Positions 17,917 to 27,460 of a DNA stretch of 64,000 bases are shown piece after piece; the stretch's first letter is position 1, and the number at the start of each line of letters is the position of its first letter. This stretch comes from an uncultured Sulfuricurvum sp. (lineage in GTDB: Bacteria > Campylobacterota > Campylobacteria > Campylobacterales > Sulfurimonadaceae), in NCBI GenBank assembly GCA_903844635.1, contig CAIMUF010000055.1:1-64000 (forward strand), in the 5' to 3' direction. The notes under the pieces were generated by a model. It searched no databases. It had not been told where the DNA came from and saw only the letters and a list, made by a program, of their open reading frames with translations. A program made the position numbers and the translations under genes.

Positions 17917-20227
17917 ACAGCTTGCTGAACAAGCACTCTCTACTGGGGATTTTCAAGAAGCGGTAAATCTCTTTAAACGCGCACTGGAATCGGGAGAAAC
18001 TTTTCAAAAATGGTCTGGTTTGGCTGTTACCTACGAAAATCTGCAAGCGTGGCCCGAGGCTCGATGGGCGTCACACAAAGCATTGGAGTTGGATACAAGG
18101 GATACTCGTATGCCGGCATTGCAAAAGAGGGTGGATACGAACGAAGCAAATGAAAAAAAAGTAGGCAGTAGGAGAGGGGTTTCTTTTCGAGTGCATAGTG
18201 ATCAGATACAGATAAAAAAAGGGAAAAAATGGGAAGAATTTACCCTTCGAGGTATTAATCTCGGATTGGGACTGCCCGGATATTTCCCTGGTGAATTTGC
18301 CGTTATGAGCGGAACGTATCTTAAATGGTTTGCAATGATGCACGACGCCGGATTTAATACAGTACGGATTTATACCCTCCATCCTCCGGCATTTTATCGT
18401 GCTCTTGCCCTTTATAATCAAGCATCGGTGAAAAAACTCTATCTTATTCAAGAAATATGGCTTGAATTACCGGATGACAATGATTTTAACGCAACTAAAT
18501 ATAGTGCGTATGTTACCCAGCAAGTTCATAACGCTGTGGATGCGATTTACGGAAATTTGACACTGCCGCCCATGAGGGGAAATCCAGAAGGTCACTATAT
18601 TGACGATGTTTCGCAGTGGACTCACTCTTTTTTATTGGGAAGAGAATGGGAGACCTGTGCTGTCGCCTTGTATAACACTATAATGAAGAATGAAAAGGGA
18701 GACTACTTCGGAGAATACATTATGATGAGGGAGGGAACTCCTTTTGAGAGGTGGGTTGCAGCGCAATGTGATACGATCCAAGGCTATGAAACCAATACGT
18801 ATCGAGATTCCCATCCGGTATCAGTCGTAAATTGGCCGACGCTTGATCCGTTGGAACATAAAAGCGAAGCGTCATATTATGAGGGGTTGAAACGCCAAGG
18901 GTTGATAAGTGTACCGCCCGATGTGTGTCAGATGGATGAAGATATCGAGAGCTTGGATCTTTTAAAATTCAGAAGTGTTCAAGGGGGAGGATTGTATGCA
19001 ACGTATCATGTTTATCCCTACTATCCCGATTTTTTACTGGTCGAGGGATTAGAGAGCAAAAATCCGTATGGAGAGTATTTAAAAAAACTCAAGCATCATC
19101 ATCAGGGAATGCCCATAGTCATAGGAGAATTTGGGGTACCCTCTAGCCGGGATGCAGCGCATTGGCATCCGCTGGGGTGGAATCACGGCGGCTTGAATGA
19201 GAAAGCACAAGGAGAGATTAATGTCCAGATGATGAAAACTATTTTTGAAACCGGATTGTCGGGAGCAATTCTCTTTAGCTGGTTTGACGAATGGTTTAAA
19301 AATAATCGTCTGTTTGTCCCCTATCATCTTCCCCGTGAGCGTCGATCTTTGTGGTTTAATGCTCAGAATGCTGAACAGACCTTTGGATTGCTTGCGATGT
19401 ACCCTGGATATCCGGATAAAAAGTGCACTCTCAGCGGAAATACGAGAGAATGGAATGAAGCGCAAATCCTCTATGAAGGAGCTGTGCAGTGCAAGGCTAT
19501 GAGTGATGAAGGATTTTTGTATCTTCAGCTGATGACGAAGGAAAAAATTGATTTTGATACGTCATCGTTTTTAATCTGTTTGGGAACGTGCGGTGATACT
19601 CAGGGAGAATACCGTTTGCCCGTAAGTTCTGAGTTGCTGAGTCCGATTCCTCTCACGTTTTGTATTGAACTCTCCGGAAAAGAGAAAAGTCGCATTTTGA
19701 TAACAGCACCGTATGACAAATATCTCAATCATGAAAGTAAAGTGATTCGTCCTATCGCGTCAATACAGGGGGGATGGGTAGAGATGGTGCAGTGTGTAAA
19801 CGAACGGCGATTGAGTAAAGATTTGAAAACCTTTTATCCTCCCCGTTTTATTACGATGAGCCCGTTGAGATTTGGGACACTTCTTTCGGAGTCTCCCGAT
19901 TCTAACTCGTTGAGCGATTTTTATTATGAGGGCAATACGATTGAAGTTCGACTTCCGTGGGCATTGCTCAATGTGACCGACCCCAGTTCGAAAAGTGTTT
20001 TATGGGTGGATCATCAAGGTGCCTATCGTAAAACTGAGGGGATCAATGTGGTGCTTCTGAAGCAGTCTTCCCAAACGTACCATTTTATCCCACGCTCCGG
20101 TAAAAAAGAGGATGTTCAAATGATTCACTGGGATGAATGGAACACTCCTACGTATCATACCCACCTCAAAGAGAGTTACGGCATTGTAAAAAAATATTTG
20201 CATTCAGCGGGGGAGGAGAAAAAATGA
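17903..20227 (+). CDS. TPR and glycoside-hydrolase-like (clan GH-A type) protein
   Basis: 774 residues starting 14 bases inside the glycosyltransferase gene. Residues 1-75 are two TPR-like helix pairs (AEQALSTGDFQEAVNLFKRA; WPEARWASHKALELD). Residues ~105-440 look like a (beta/alpha)8 hydrolase: FTLRGINLGLGLPG, MHDAGFNTVRIYTLHPP, TYHVYPYYPDFL, and IGEFGVPSS with the putative nucleophile Glu409, then AILFSWFDEWFK. The remaining ~330 residues are beta-rich. There is no signal peptide or membrane helix, so as written it stays in the cytoplasm, which is odd for a polysaccharide hydrolase; it may trim, transglycosylate or bind nascent glycan at the synthase. Family number cannot be assigned by eye. 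Confidence 0.7.
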   Translation: MPSSEQLAEQALSTGDFQEAVNLFKRALESGETFQKWSGLAVTYENLQAWPEARWASHKALELDTRDTRMPALQKRVDTNEANEKKVGSRRGVSFRVHSDQIQIKKGKKWEEFTLRGINLGLGLPGYFPGEFAVMSGTYLKWFAMMHDAGFNTVRIYTLHPPAFYRALALYNQASVKKLYLIQEIWLELPDDNDFNATKYSAYVTQQVHNAVDAIYGNLTLPPMRGNPEGHYIDDVSQWTHSFLLGREWETCAVALYNTIMKNEKGDYFGEYIMMREGTPFERWVAAQCDTIQGYETNTYRDSHPVSVVNWPTLDPLEHKSEASYYEGLKRQGLISVPPDVCQMDEDIESLDLLKFRSVQGGGLYATYHVYPYYPDFLLVEGLESKNPYGEYLKKLKHHHQGMPIVIGEFGVPSSRDAAHWHPLGWNHGGLNEKAQGEINVQMMKTIFETGLSGAILFSWFDEWFKNNRLFVPYHLPRERRSLWFNAQNAEQTFGLLAMYPGYPDKKCTLSGNTREWNEAQILYEGAVQCKAMSDEGFLYLQLMTKEKIDFDTSSFLICLGTCGDTQGEYRLPVSSELLSPIPLTFCIELSGKEKSRILITAPYDKYLNHESKVIRPIASIQGGWVEMVQCVNERRLSKDLKTFYPPRFITMSPLRFGTLLSESPDSNSLSDFYYEGNTIEVRLPWALLNVTDPSSKSVLWVDHQGAYRKTEGINVVLLKQSSQTYHFIPRSGKKEDVQMIHWDEWNTPTYHTHLKESYGIVKKYLHSAGEEKK

Positions 20228-21021
20228 GAGAGCTGTTACGGCGCGATTTTTTAAAACTCGGTCTCTTCACTACGGTAGCCTTGGGTGGGAGTATTTCGCT
20301 TTTTGGCAACGATAACACGAATACGGTTGCGGTGTTAATGTACCATGATGTCAACTCCTATTCAAAAGATCCGTATACTGTTTCACCAGCTGATTTTGCA
20401 GCAGAAATGGAGTGGCTTTTTAGGGAGGGGTATACCACTCTTTTTGTCGATGAGGTGGAGTCATTTGTTCGAAGGGGAGGAAAAAAAGGGATTGTTCTGA
20501 CTTTTGATGATGGATATTTTTCTTTTTTATCGTACGCGTATCCTTTTCTTTCACGTTATGGATTTAAGGCGACGATCAATATTATTGGAGAATCGGTAGG
20601 TGCATGGACAACATACAGAATAAATCGTCCTATGCTCAGCTGGGATGAATACCGTTATCTTTTGGGTGAGGGGAGGGTACGACTGGGATGCCATTCGTAT
20701 CGGCTTCATCATGAACCATCCGCTATTTTTAAACTTTCAGAGGGAGAACTGTTGGACGATTTGTCACACTTCCAAGAAACTCTAAAGGCTGAAACGGGAA
20801 AAATAAGCTCTGTTATGGCATGGCCTTTTGGGGAATATCGGCAACAGCATATTGAGAGTGCAAAAAAAATTGGATTTGAGTATTTTTTAACGTCAAATGA
20901 GGGATATTGGAATATTATAGAGAATGGGATTGATATGATCCCGCGTCTTTCTATTTCATACAAACTGGATCTGATATCGTATCGACAGTATATTCGAGGA
21001 GGAAAAAATTATGAATCATAA
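20224..21021 (+). CDS. Tat-exported polysaccharide deacetylase (CE4)
   Basis: 265 residues from the ATG at 20224, which overlaps the previous stop as ATGA; a longer reading from 20137 would cover the upstream gene and hide the signal. The N-terminus RRDFLKLGLF is a twin-arginine signal. NodB-type catalytic motifs: TFDDGY at 93-98 (Asp95/Asp96), HSYRLHH from His157 (metal ligands 157 and 162), and AWPFGEY. It would remove N-acetyl (or other acyl) groups from the polymer in the periplasm, like the N-terminal half of PgaB. Tat export implies folding, perhaps metal loading, in the cytoplasm. Confidence 0.85.
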   Translation: MRELLRRDFLKLGLFTTVALGGSISLFGNDNTNTVAVLMYHDVNSYSKDPYTVSPADFAAEMEWLFREGYTTLFVDEVESFVRRGGKKGIVLTFDDGYFSFLSYAYPFLSRYGFKATINIIGESVGAWTTYRINRPMLSWDEYRYLLGEGRVRLGCHSYRLHHEPSAIFKLSEGELLDDLSHFQETLKAETGKISSVMAWPFGEYRQQHIESAKKIGFEYFLTSNEGYWNIIENGIDMIPRLSISYKLDLISYRQYIRGGKNYES

Positions 21022-22588
21022 AAAACTATACCATTTACTCAGTTTGAGTGCAGCAGTTGTCGTTGGTGCAATGGTTCAACCGGTTTATGCGCAAGGAGAG
21101 AATTCTTCAGTGATGTCGGTGAACGTTCAAAACAAAGCATTTGAACTCAAGCGTGAAGCGGAGAGCTTGATCGCTCAGGATAAGATTGATGAGGCATTGA
21201 TACGGTATGAAGAGGCGTTGAAAAGTGATCCCACTGTCCTCTCCGTTTCTGAGAAGATTCAATTGGCCCGCTATTACTCATGGGTGGATAAGCTGGACGA
21301 GGGGATTGCGCACTTAAAACAGTTGCGCGAAGAACATCCTGATAACAGTGAAGTAAAAACGCTTTTGGCCCGCTTTTTATCCTGGAAAAATAATCCGAAG
21401 GAAGCGATGAGGCTGAGTGATGAGGTATTGCAGTCCGATCCTCTCAACAGCGAAGCGCTCCATGTCAAAGCAGATCTATTGGCGTGGAATTCCAATGCTT
21501 CTGATTCTTTGGAATATTATCAAAAAGCCTTGGAACGCGGCGATAATTTCGATGTCCGATTGGGATATGCCTATGCACAGCTTTCCGTCGGTGAACTGGA
21601 TAAGGCGATCAGCGAACGCTCAAAACTGGTTCCCCGTTTTCCGTATCAAACGACGAATTTAGCGAAGCTTGACAGTGCAATTTTAAAAGCGAAACAGGGT
21701 GAGCTTCCCACCGTGCAAAGCGGTAACTCGATCGATTTCCCCGCCCTTTCGTATTATCATGACAGTGACGGAAATATCGTTAAAACCATTCGAACCACCT
21801 ACAATTTTAATGTGAATAATTTTTCAGGAGATGTGAGTTATCGGCATGGAAGTGCAAGCAATGGGACTCTCTCAAACCGTTTTGACAGTATTAGTACCAA
21901 TATGGGAACGGCATTGTATTCCTCTCTAAGAGCCCATGCCGGGATTGGTTACGTGATTGACCGTTCTAATAGTACCAACAACACGATGACCGGTCATGCG
22001 GGGGTGAATTATTATCGAGGGGATTGGGAAGCGGGGGCGGTATTGTATCGAGAGGCGCTGTTAGATACGGCGCAACTGATTGATAACGCGATTAGTATAA
22101 ACGGCGGCGAAGTACACCTCTCAAAGGCGCTGGAAGGTCATAATGCAATTTATGGAAGTTACGCGCACCGTTCATATTCGGATGATAATGATGCGAATGA
22201 TCTCAGAGTGGGAATAAAACATGTGTTTGATCTCACTGACCCTCGCGTGACCGTTGGATATGCCATCCGTTATCTTGATTTTGAGCGTCAAAGCGGAGGG
22301 GGATATTTTGATCCGGACAATTTTATTTCGCATCAACTTTTTGCAGGATTAGAGTATCGAGAGGGAAAATCGACCTATTATCTTGACCCGTATGTCGGGT
22401 TCCAATCCTTTGACCGATATGGCGCATCGTCGAATGATTTTTATGGCGGCGGAAGTATCCGATGGCGTTATCAGTTGACCCCAAAACTCTATTCGGAACT
22501 GAATGCAGAGGCAGGTAATTATGCACTGGATCAGGCGGCAGGGTACAATTATTATATGGTAGGTGCGCGTCTAAATATTGCATTTTAA
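21011..22588 (+). CDS. TPR plus beta-barrel outer-membrane exopolysaccharide exporter (PgaA/BcsC-like architecture)
   Basis: 525 residues with a signal peptide (LLSLSAAVVVGAMVQPVYAQG), about four to five TPR units (40-225: EALIRYEEALKSDPTV, DEGIAHLKQLREEHPDN, LNSEALHVKADLLAW) and a C-terminal region (about 245-525) of alternating strands with aromatic girdles ending in LNIAF, an outer-membrane C-terminal signature. This is the design of PgaA and BcsC, where periplasmic TPRs receive the modified polymer and a barrel exports it. AGGAGG precedes the ATG, which overlaps the deacetylase by 11 bases. Last gene of the operon. Confidence 0.8.
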   Translation: MNHKKLYHLLSLSAAVVVGAMVQPVYAQGENSSVMSVNVQNKAFELKREAESLIAQDKIDEALIRYEEALKSDPTVLSVSEKIQLARYYSWVDKLDEGIAHLKQLREEHPDNSEVKTLLARFLSWKNNPKEAMRLSDEVLQSDPLNSEALHVKADLLAWNSNASDSLEYYQKALERGDNFDVRLGYAYAQLSVGELDKAISERSKLVPRFPYQTTNLAKLDSAILKAKQGELPTVQSGNSIDFPALSYYHDSDGNIVKTIRTTYNFNVNNFSGDVSYRHGSASNGTLSNRFDSISTNMGTALYSSLRAHAGIGYVIDRSNSTNNTMTGHAGVNYYRGDWEAGAVLYREALLDTAQLIDNAISINGGEVHLSKALEGHNAIYGSYAHRSYSDDNDANDLRVGIKHVFDLTDPRVTVGYAIRYLDFERQSGGGYFDPDNFISHQLFAGLEYREGKSTYYLDPYVGFQSFDRYGASSNDFYGGGSIRWRYQLTPKLYSELNAEAGNYALDQAAGYNYYMVGARLNIAF

Positions 22589-22589
22589 T

Positions 22590-22631
22590 ACAAGGTAAAA
22601 AACTCCCTGTAACACCTTGTTTCTTAAGAAA
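22590..22631 (+). terminator. weak hairpin and palindrome after the exopolysaccharide operon
   Basis: ACAAGGT (22590-22596) pairs with ACCTTGT (22614-22620); a second perfect palindrome TTTCTTAAGAAA follows at 22620-22631. There is no clean T-run, so termination is only possible; the palindrome could instead be a regulator site for the malic enzyme gene. Confidence 0.35.
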
Positions 22632-22672
22632 GTGTGGAGTAAGATAGTTTAGATTATCTTTGGGAGACTTTT

Positions 22673-23938
22673 TTGAATCACGACAGCACACTTAATAAAA
22701 ACGCATTACTGTATCATGAAAATCCGCGTCCCGGCAAAATTGCCACCCTTATCACCAAACCTTTTGCCTCGCAGAGTGATCTCGCTCTCGCGTACACACC
22801 AGGTGTCGCAGCTCCGTGTCTGGAGATAGAAAAAAATCCTGATGATGCTTATCGTTATACGTCTAAAGGCAATCTTGTTGGGGTTATTTCCAATGGTACA
22901 GCGGTTTTAGGTCTTGGAAATATCGGGGCATTGGCTTCGAAACCTGTTATGGAAGGTAAAGCCGTTTTATTTAAAAAATTTAGTGATTTGGATGCGTATG
23001 ACATCGAAGTGGATGAAACCGACATAGAGCGTTTTTGCGATGCAGTGGCAGCCATATCCCCGACATTCGGGGGGATAAATCTTGAAGACATCAAAGCGCC
23101 TGAGTGTTTTGAGATAGAGAGACGGCTTGTGGAAAGGTTGAATATTCCTGTAATGCACGACGATCAGCATGGTACGGCAGTGATTTCGAGTGCGGCTATT
23201 ATCAATGGATGTTTATTGACATCACGCGAGCTTGATAAGATACGTGTGGTGGTAGTGGGTGCGGGTGCTGCTGCGATTAGTTGCGCCCGTCTGTATCGAT
23301 TTATGGGGGTTCAGACGATCTTTATGAGCGATTCAAAAGGTCTTATTCATGACGGACGCAGTGATTTGAACGAACAAAAAAGAGAATTTTTGGCACATGA
23401 GGGGATGACACTTGAGGATGCATTTGTAGGGGCAGATGTTGTAGTCGGACTCTCTAAGCCGGGGAGTTTTACTGTAGAACATATTATGACAATGGCACCT
23501 GAACCTATCATTTTCACCCTAGCCAATCCTACTCCTGAAATCTTTCCAGAAGATACGAAAGCAGCTCGACCCGATGCGATTATCGCCACGGGTAGAAGTG
23601 ATTTCCCTAATCAAGTGAACAATGTCCTCGGTTTTCCTTTTATTTTTCGTGGAGCGATGGATGTACGGGCACGTATTATTAATACCGAGATGAAAATGGC
23701 AGCGTCTCACGCATTAGCACAACTGGCTCGTGCTGAGATTCCAGAATATCTTAACGAAATATATGGAATGAAGCTGACATTTGGAAAAGAGTACATCATT
23801 CCCAAACCTTTCGATAAACGCCTGATCGTCGAAGTCTCTGCCAGTGTCGCACAGGCTGCTGTAGAAAGTGGTGTTGCACAAATAGCATCGTTTGATTTAG
23901 AAGAGTATAAGCGTGAGTTAGCTACACGTTTGAGCTAA
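22673..23938 (+). CDS. maeB: malic enzyme (malate dehydrogenase, decarboxylating)
   Basis: 421 residues, the length of the short bacterial malic enzymes without the phosphotransacetylase-like extension. It oxidatively decarboxylates malate to pyruvate with NAD(P)+. Motifs: [57 protein letters not shown] and the Rossmann loop [14 protein letters not shown]. Starts at TTG with a GGGAG site. It is separated from the exopolysaccharide operon by 84 bases. Confidence 0.93.
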   Translation: MNHDSTLNKNALLYHENPRPGKIATLITKPFASQSDLALAYTPGVAAPCLEIEKNPDDAYRYTSKGNLVGVISNGTAVLGLGNIGALASKPVMEGKAVLFKKFSDLDAYDIEVDETDIERFCDAVAAISPTFGGINLEDIKAPECFEIERRLVERLNIPVMHDDQHGTAVISSAAIINGCLLTSRELDKIRVVVVGAGAAAISCARLYRFMGVQTIFMSDSKGLIHDGRSDLNEQKREFLAHEGMTLEDAFVGADVVVGLSKPGSFTVEHIMTMAPEPIIFTLANPTPEIFPEDTKAARPDAIIATGRSDFPNQVNNVLGFPFIFRGAMDVRARIINTEMKMAASHALAQLARAEIPEYLNEIYGMKLTFGKEYIIPKPFDKRLIVEVSASVAQAAVESGVAQIASFDLEEYKRELATRLS

Positions 23939-23946
23939 AAACTCGC

Positions 23947-23952
23947 TATAAT
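23947..23952 (+). promoter_or_regulatory. predicted -10 box and leader of the first RNA helicase gene
   Basis: TATAAT, followed by a 143-base leader to the ATG at 24096. The leader contains a self-complementary ACGGAAAATTCCGT. Long structured leaders are common on cold-inducible RNA helicase genes, but that regulation is only a suggestion. Confidence 0.45.
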
Positions 23953-24095
23953 GCGGCTATCAAAACGGAAAATTCCGTAAGCCGTGCTACTATTTGAACG
24001 CCAATCAGAATAAAATCCTGCTTGTCTACGCTTGCCGCTATGGCACTAAAGTATCTGCACTTTTTTACGCTTCATCACTCAAAGGAAACTTATTA

Positions 24096-25427
24096 ATGTT
24101 ATTTTCAGACTTAAAACTATCGGCCCCGATTTTAAAAGCGGTTGCTGAAGAGGGTTACACAACCCCAACTCCCGTACAAGCGCAAGCAATTCCCTTTATC
24201 TTAGAAGGGCGCGATATGCTCGCAGGTGCCCAAACGGGTACGGGAAAAACTGCTGGATTTACTCTTCCAATGTTGGAAATTCTTTCTCGCAAAGTACACA
24301 ACCCAAAAGCACCACGCCATGTGCGTGTTCTTATTTTGACTCCGACACGTGAGCTTGCAGCTCAAGTGGGTGAGAGTGTTAAAACTTACGGTAAACACCT
24401 TAAATTTAAAAGCGCGATCATTTTCGGTGGTGTTGGTATGCAGCCTCAAGTTGCTGCTTTGCGTCAAGGTGTTGATATTGTCATCGCTACTCCAGGACGA
24501 TTACTGGATCACATGTCTCAAGGGACGATTGATTTGCGCAATGTAGAGATGCTGATTCTCGATGAAGCGGATCGTATGCTGGATATGGGATTTGTCAAAG
24601 ACATCCGCCGTGTTATTTCGGTGTTGCCTCAAAAACGTCAAAATCTTCTTTTCTCTGCAACCTATTCGGATGAAATCAAGACATTGTGTGAGTCGATTTT
24701 ACGTAATCCTGCTATCGTGGAAGTAGCGCGTCGTAACACGTCAAGCGAACTGGTAACGCAACGCGTTATCTTAGTGGATTGTGCTAAAAAAAGTGCTTTA
24801 TTCGGTCATTTGGTCAAAGAAAATAACTGGGAACAAGTTCTCGTATTTACCCGTACCAAACACCAAGCCAACAAACTCTCTGATTACCTTCAGAAAATCG
24901 GTGTCAGTTCAGCGGCGATTCATGGTAATAAAAGTCAAGCAGCACGTACCAAAGCGTTGAGTGATTTTAAAGCGGGTGTGGTTAAAATCCTCGTAGCAAC
25001 GGACATCGCGGCACGTGGTTTGGACATCGATCAGCTTCCTCATGTTGTTAATCTTGAATTGCCAAACATTGCGGAAGATTACGTTCACCGTATCGGACGT
25101 ACCGGACGTGCAGGTAACGAGGGTGAAGCAATTTCTCTCGTTTGTGTGGATGAGTATGATTACCTGAAGGGGATCGAACGTCTGATTAACCGTAAACTCG
25201 ATCGTGATATTATCGCTGGTTTTGAGCCTGATCCTTCCATCATGGCAATGCCTATCGTCCAAGGACGTGGCGGCGGAGGCGGTCGTGGAAACAGCGGCGG
25301 CGGACACTCTCCAAGCGGTAAGCCTCAAGGACAAAAGCGTGATAGCGCTAGACGCAGTGAGCCCAATCGCGGTGAAGGCCGAAGCAACAGCCAACGACGT
25401 GAAGACAGCCGAGGACGCGGTAGATAA
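24096..25427 (+). CDS. rhlE: DEAD-box RNA helicase, RhlE type
   Basis: 443 residues from the ATG at 24096, chosen for the AAAGGAA ribosome site and because the helicase Q-motif region ([20 protein letters not shown]) begins there. Motifs: AQTGTGKT (I), PTRELAAQ (Ia), [11 protein letters not shown] (II), SAT (III), VFTRTK (IV), [12 protein letters not shown] (V) and [10 protein letters not shown] (VI). The C-terminal tail is Gly/Arg/Ser-rich ([13 protein letters not shown]), typical of RNA-binding extensions. Likely ribosome assembly or mRNA turnover. Confidence 0.94.
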   Translation: MLFSDLKLSAPILKAVAEEGYTTPTPVQAQAIPFILEGRDMLAGAQTGTGKTAGFTLPMLEILSRKVHNPKAPRHVRVLILTPTRELAAQVGESVKTYGKHLKFKSAIIFGGVGMQPQVAALRQGVDIVIATPGRLLDHMSQGTIDLRNVEMLILDEADRMLDMGFVKDIRRVISVLPQKRQNLLFSATYSDEIKTLCESILRNPAIVEVARRNTSSELVTQRVILVDCAKKSALFGHLVKENNWEQVLVFTRTKHQANKLSDYLQKIGVSSAAIHGNKSQAARTKALSDFKAGVVKILVATDIAARGLDIDQLPHVVNLELPNIAEDYVHRIGRTGRAGNEGEAISLVCVDEYDYLKGIERLINRKLDRDIIAGFEPDPSIMAMPIVQGRGGGGGRGNSGGGHSPSGKPQGQKRDSARRSEPNRGEGRSNSQRREDSRGRGR

Positions 25428-25433
25428 TCTTTT

Positions 25434-25886
25434 ATGAAAATACTCGTCGATGCTGATGCGTTTCCCAATGCACTCAAAGAGGTACTGCTTCGCGCGGTAC
25501 TAAAACGTCAAATCCCCACCCTTTTTATCGCCAATAAAAACATTTTCATCCCTAATGTCCCGTATGTCTCTATGCACGTTGTCCCACAAGGGCCTGATGA
25601 AGCTGATCACCGTATTGCAGAGCTTTGTGAGCCGCAGGACTTGGTGATTACGGCGGATATTCCACTGGCAGATCGTATCGTCACAATCGGAGCGATAGCG
25701 CTCGATCCGCGCGGGACAATTTACGACGAGAACAACATCAAGCACCTTCTTGCAATGCGCAATCTGATGGAAGAGTTACGAAATTCCGGTGAAATTACAG
25801 GCGGTCCAGCAGCAATAGGTGCTAAAACAGTTCGCGAGTTTGCGGATGGACTTAATAAATTTTTGTCACGAAAAAAAAGCCATTAG
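25434..25886 (+). CDS. YaiI/YqxD family (DUF188) protein
   Basis: 150 residues, starting 6 bases after the helicase. Conserved DUF188 features: the start MKILVDADAFPNALKEVL, then GPDEADHRI, DLVITADIPLADRI and LDPRGTIYDENNI. The fold is PIN-like and the acidic residues suggest a metal-dependent nuclease, but the family has no established function. Confidence 0.9.
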   Translation: MKILVDADAFPNALKEVLLRAVLKRQIPTLFIANKNIFIPNVPYVSMHVVPQGPDEADHRIAELCEPQDLVITADIPLADRIVTIGAIALDPRGTIYDENNIKHLLAMRNLMEELRNSGEITGGPAAIGAKTVREFADGLNKFLSRKKSH

Positions 25887-25930
25887 AGTTCTTTTATAAT
25901 TTTAAAATGTTATATTAAGAAGTTTTTATT

Positions 25931-25991
25931 CCGTTCGCCCTGAGCCTGTCGAAGGGTAATTTTTATGGTTCGACAAGCTCACCACGAACGG
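25931..25991. repeat. REP-like inverted repeat (CCGTTCG...CGAACGG)
   Basis: CCGTTCGCCCTGAGCCTGTC then GAAGG on one side pairs imperfectly with GGTTCGACAAGCTCACCACG then AACGG on the other. This sequence type is a widely distributed intergenic repeat in many bacterial phyla. It lies alone in the 145-bp gap before gdhA. Confidence 0.8.
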
Positions 25992-26031
25992 AGATTTGGT
26001 GCGTAACATTAGATGATATAATGGAGAAAAA

Positions 26032-27384
26032 ATGATTGAAAATATATTAGCCAATTTAGAACGTACCAACTGCGCCATGGATGGCACATTTATTCAAGCA
26101 GTAAGTGAAGTACTGCACTCATTAGACCCGATTCTTCAGAGTGATACAAAATACCAAACGTATGCTATTTTAGAGCGTCTTATTGTCCCTGATCGCGAAA
26201 TTCGTTTTAAAGTCCAATGGTTGGATGATAATAATAATGTTCACATCAACAATGGTTATCGAGTGCAGTTTAATAATGCCCTCGGACCCTATAAAGGGGG
26301 ACTGCGTTTTCACAGCAGTGTGAATTCGGGAGTCTTGAAATTTTTGGCTTTTGAACAGATTTTTAAAAATTCTTTGACTGGATTACCTATAGGCGGTGCC
26401 AAAGGGGGATCGGATTTCGATCCAAAAGGGAAGAGTGATTTCGAAATTATGAAATTTTGCCATGCCTTTATGCGAGAGCTTCATCAATACATCGGTGCTC
26501 GTGTGGATGTCCCTGCTGGAGATATTGGCGTAGGAACTCGTGAAATAGGATTCTTGTTCGGAGAGTATAAGAAAATTACACGTAATTATGATGGTGTTCT
26601 CAGCGGAAAGCCGTATGCGTTTGGAGGGTCGTTGATGCGTCCTGAAGCAACGGGATACGGCGTTGTTTATTTCACGGTGGAGATGTTAAAAGAAGAGTTC
26701 GGCGATTCACTGTGGGGTAAAGTATGCTGCGTGAGCGGTGCTGGAAATGTGGCATTGCATACGATTGAAAAGCTTCAATATTTTGGTGCAAAAGTGGTCA
26801 CGTGCAGTGACAGCGAAGGATCTATTTATGATCCAAACGGGATTGATCTTCTTTTACTAAGAAGTTTAAAAGGTGATGGTAAACGCTTGTCGCTGGAAAA
26901 CTATATGTTGCAACGTCTTGGGTCTGTTTATACCAAAAAAGAAGATTATCCTCATGAAGCGCATGCTGTATGGAGTACTCCGTGTTATGCGGCGTTTCCA
27001 TGCGCTACTCAAAATGAATTAACCTTTAACGATGCGGTCACATTGTTAAACAATGGTGTTCGTACGGTTGTGGAAGGGGCAAATATGCCAACCGTACCTG
27101 AGGCTATTGAAGTATTTCAGAAAAACGGAGTTTTGTTTGTACCGGGCAAAGCTTCCAATGCCGGTGGAGTTGCGGTGAGTGAGTTTGAGATGTCTCAAAA
27201 TGCTTCGATGGAGAAATGGGATTTTGACAAAGTAGACCGTAAACTTAACGAGATCATGTGTCAGATTTATAAACGGGTCTCTTTAACGGCAAAAGAGTAC
27301 GGACGTGAACGAAATTTTGTGGATGGGGCAAATATTGCTGCGTTTAAACGGCTTTCCGAAGCGATGATCCTTGAAGGCGTCTAA
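26032..27384 (+). CDS. gdhA: glutamate dehydrogenase (NADP-type, hexameric)
   Basis: 450 residues, matching the ~450-residue NADP-dependent class. It forms glutamate from 2-oxoglutarate and ammonia. Motifs: YRVQFNNALGPYKGGLRFH, LPIGGAKGGSDFDPKGKSD with the active-site lysine, VPAGDIGVGTREIG, and the nucleotide-binding VSGAGNVALH. GGAGAAAAA precedes the ATG. Confidence 0.96.
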   Translation: MIENILANLERTNCAMDGTFIQAVSEVLHSLDPILQSDTKYQTYAILERLIVPDREIRFKVQWLDDNNNVHINNGYRVQFNNALGPYKGGLRFHSSVNSGVLKFLAFEQIFKNSLTGLPIGGAKGGSDFDPKGKSDFEIMKFCHAFMRELHQYIGARVDVPAGDIGVGTREIGFLFGEYKKITRNYDGVLSGKPYAFGGSLMRPEATGYGVVYFTVEMLKEEFGDSLWGKVCCVSGAGNVALHTIEKLQYFGAKVVTCSDSEGSIYDPNGIDLLLLRSLKGDGKRLSLENYMLQRLGSVYTKKEDYPHEAHAVWSTPCYAAFPCATQNELTFNDAVTLLNNGVRTVVEGANMPTVPEAIEVFQKNGVLFVPGKASNAGGVAVSEFEMSQNASMEKWDFDKVDRKLNEIMCQIYKRVSLTAKEYGRERNFVDGANIAAFKRLSEAMILEGV

Positions 27385-27460
27385 TGATTAACATACAATT
27401 AACATATATTTACCGAAGTGCGACTACAATTGCATCAATCTTATCAAGACAGGTCTTTTA

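Noticed and set aside
23994-24095. Extended N-terminus of the first RNA helicase
   Set aside because: The residues before 24096 do not resemble helicase sequence and the ribosome site precedes 24096; better read as an untranslated leader.
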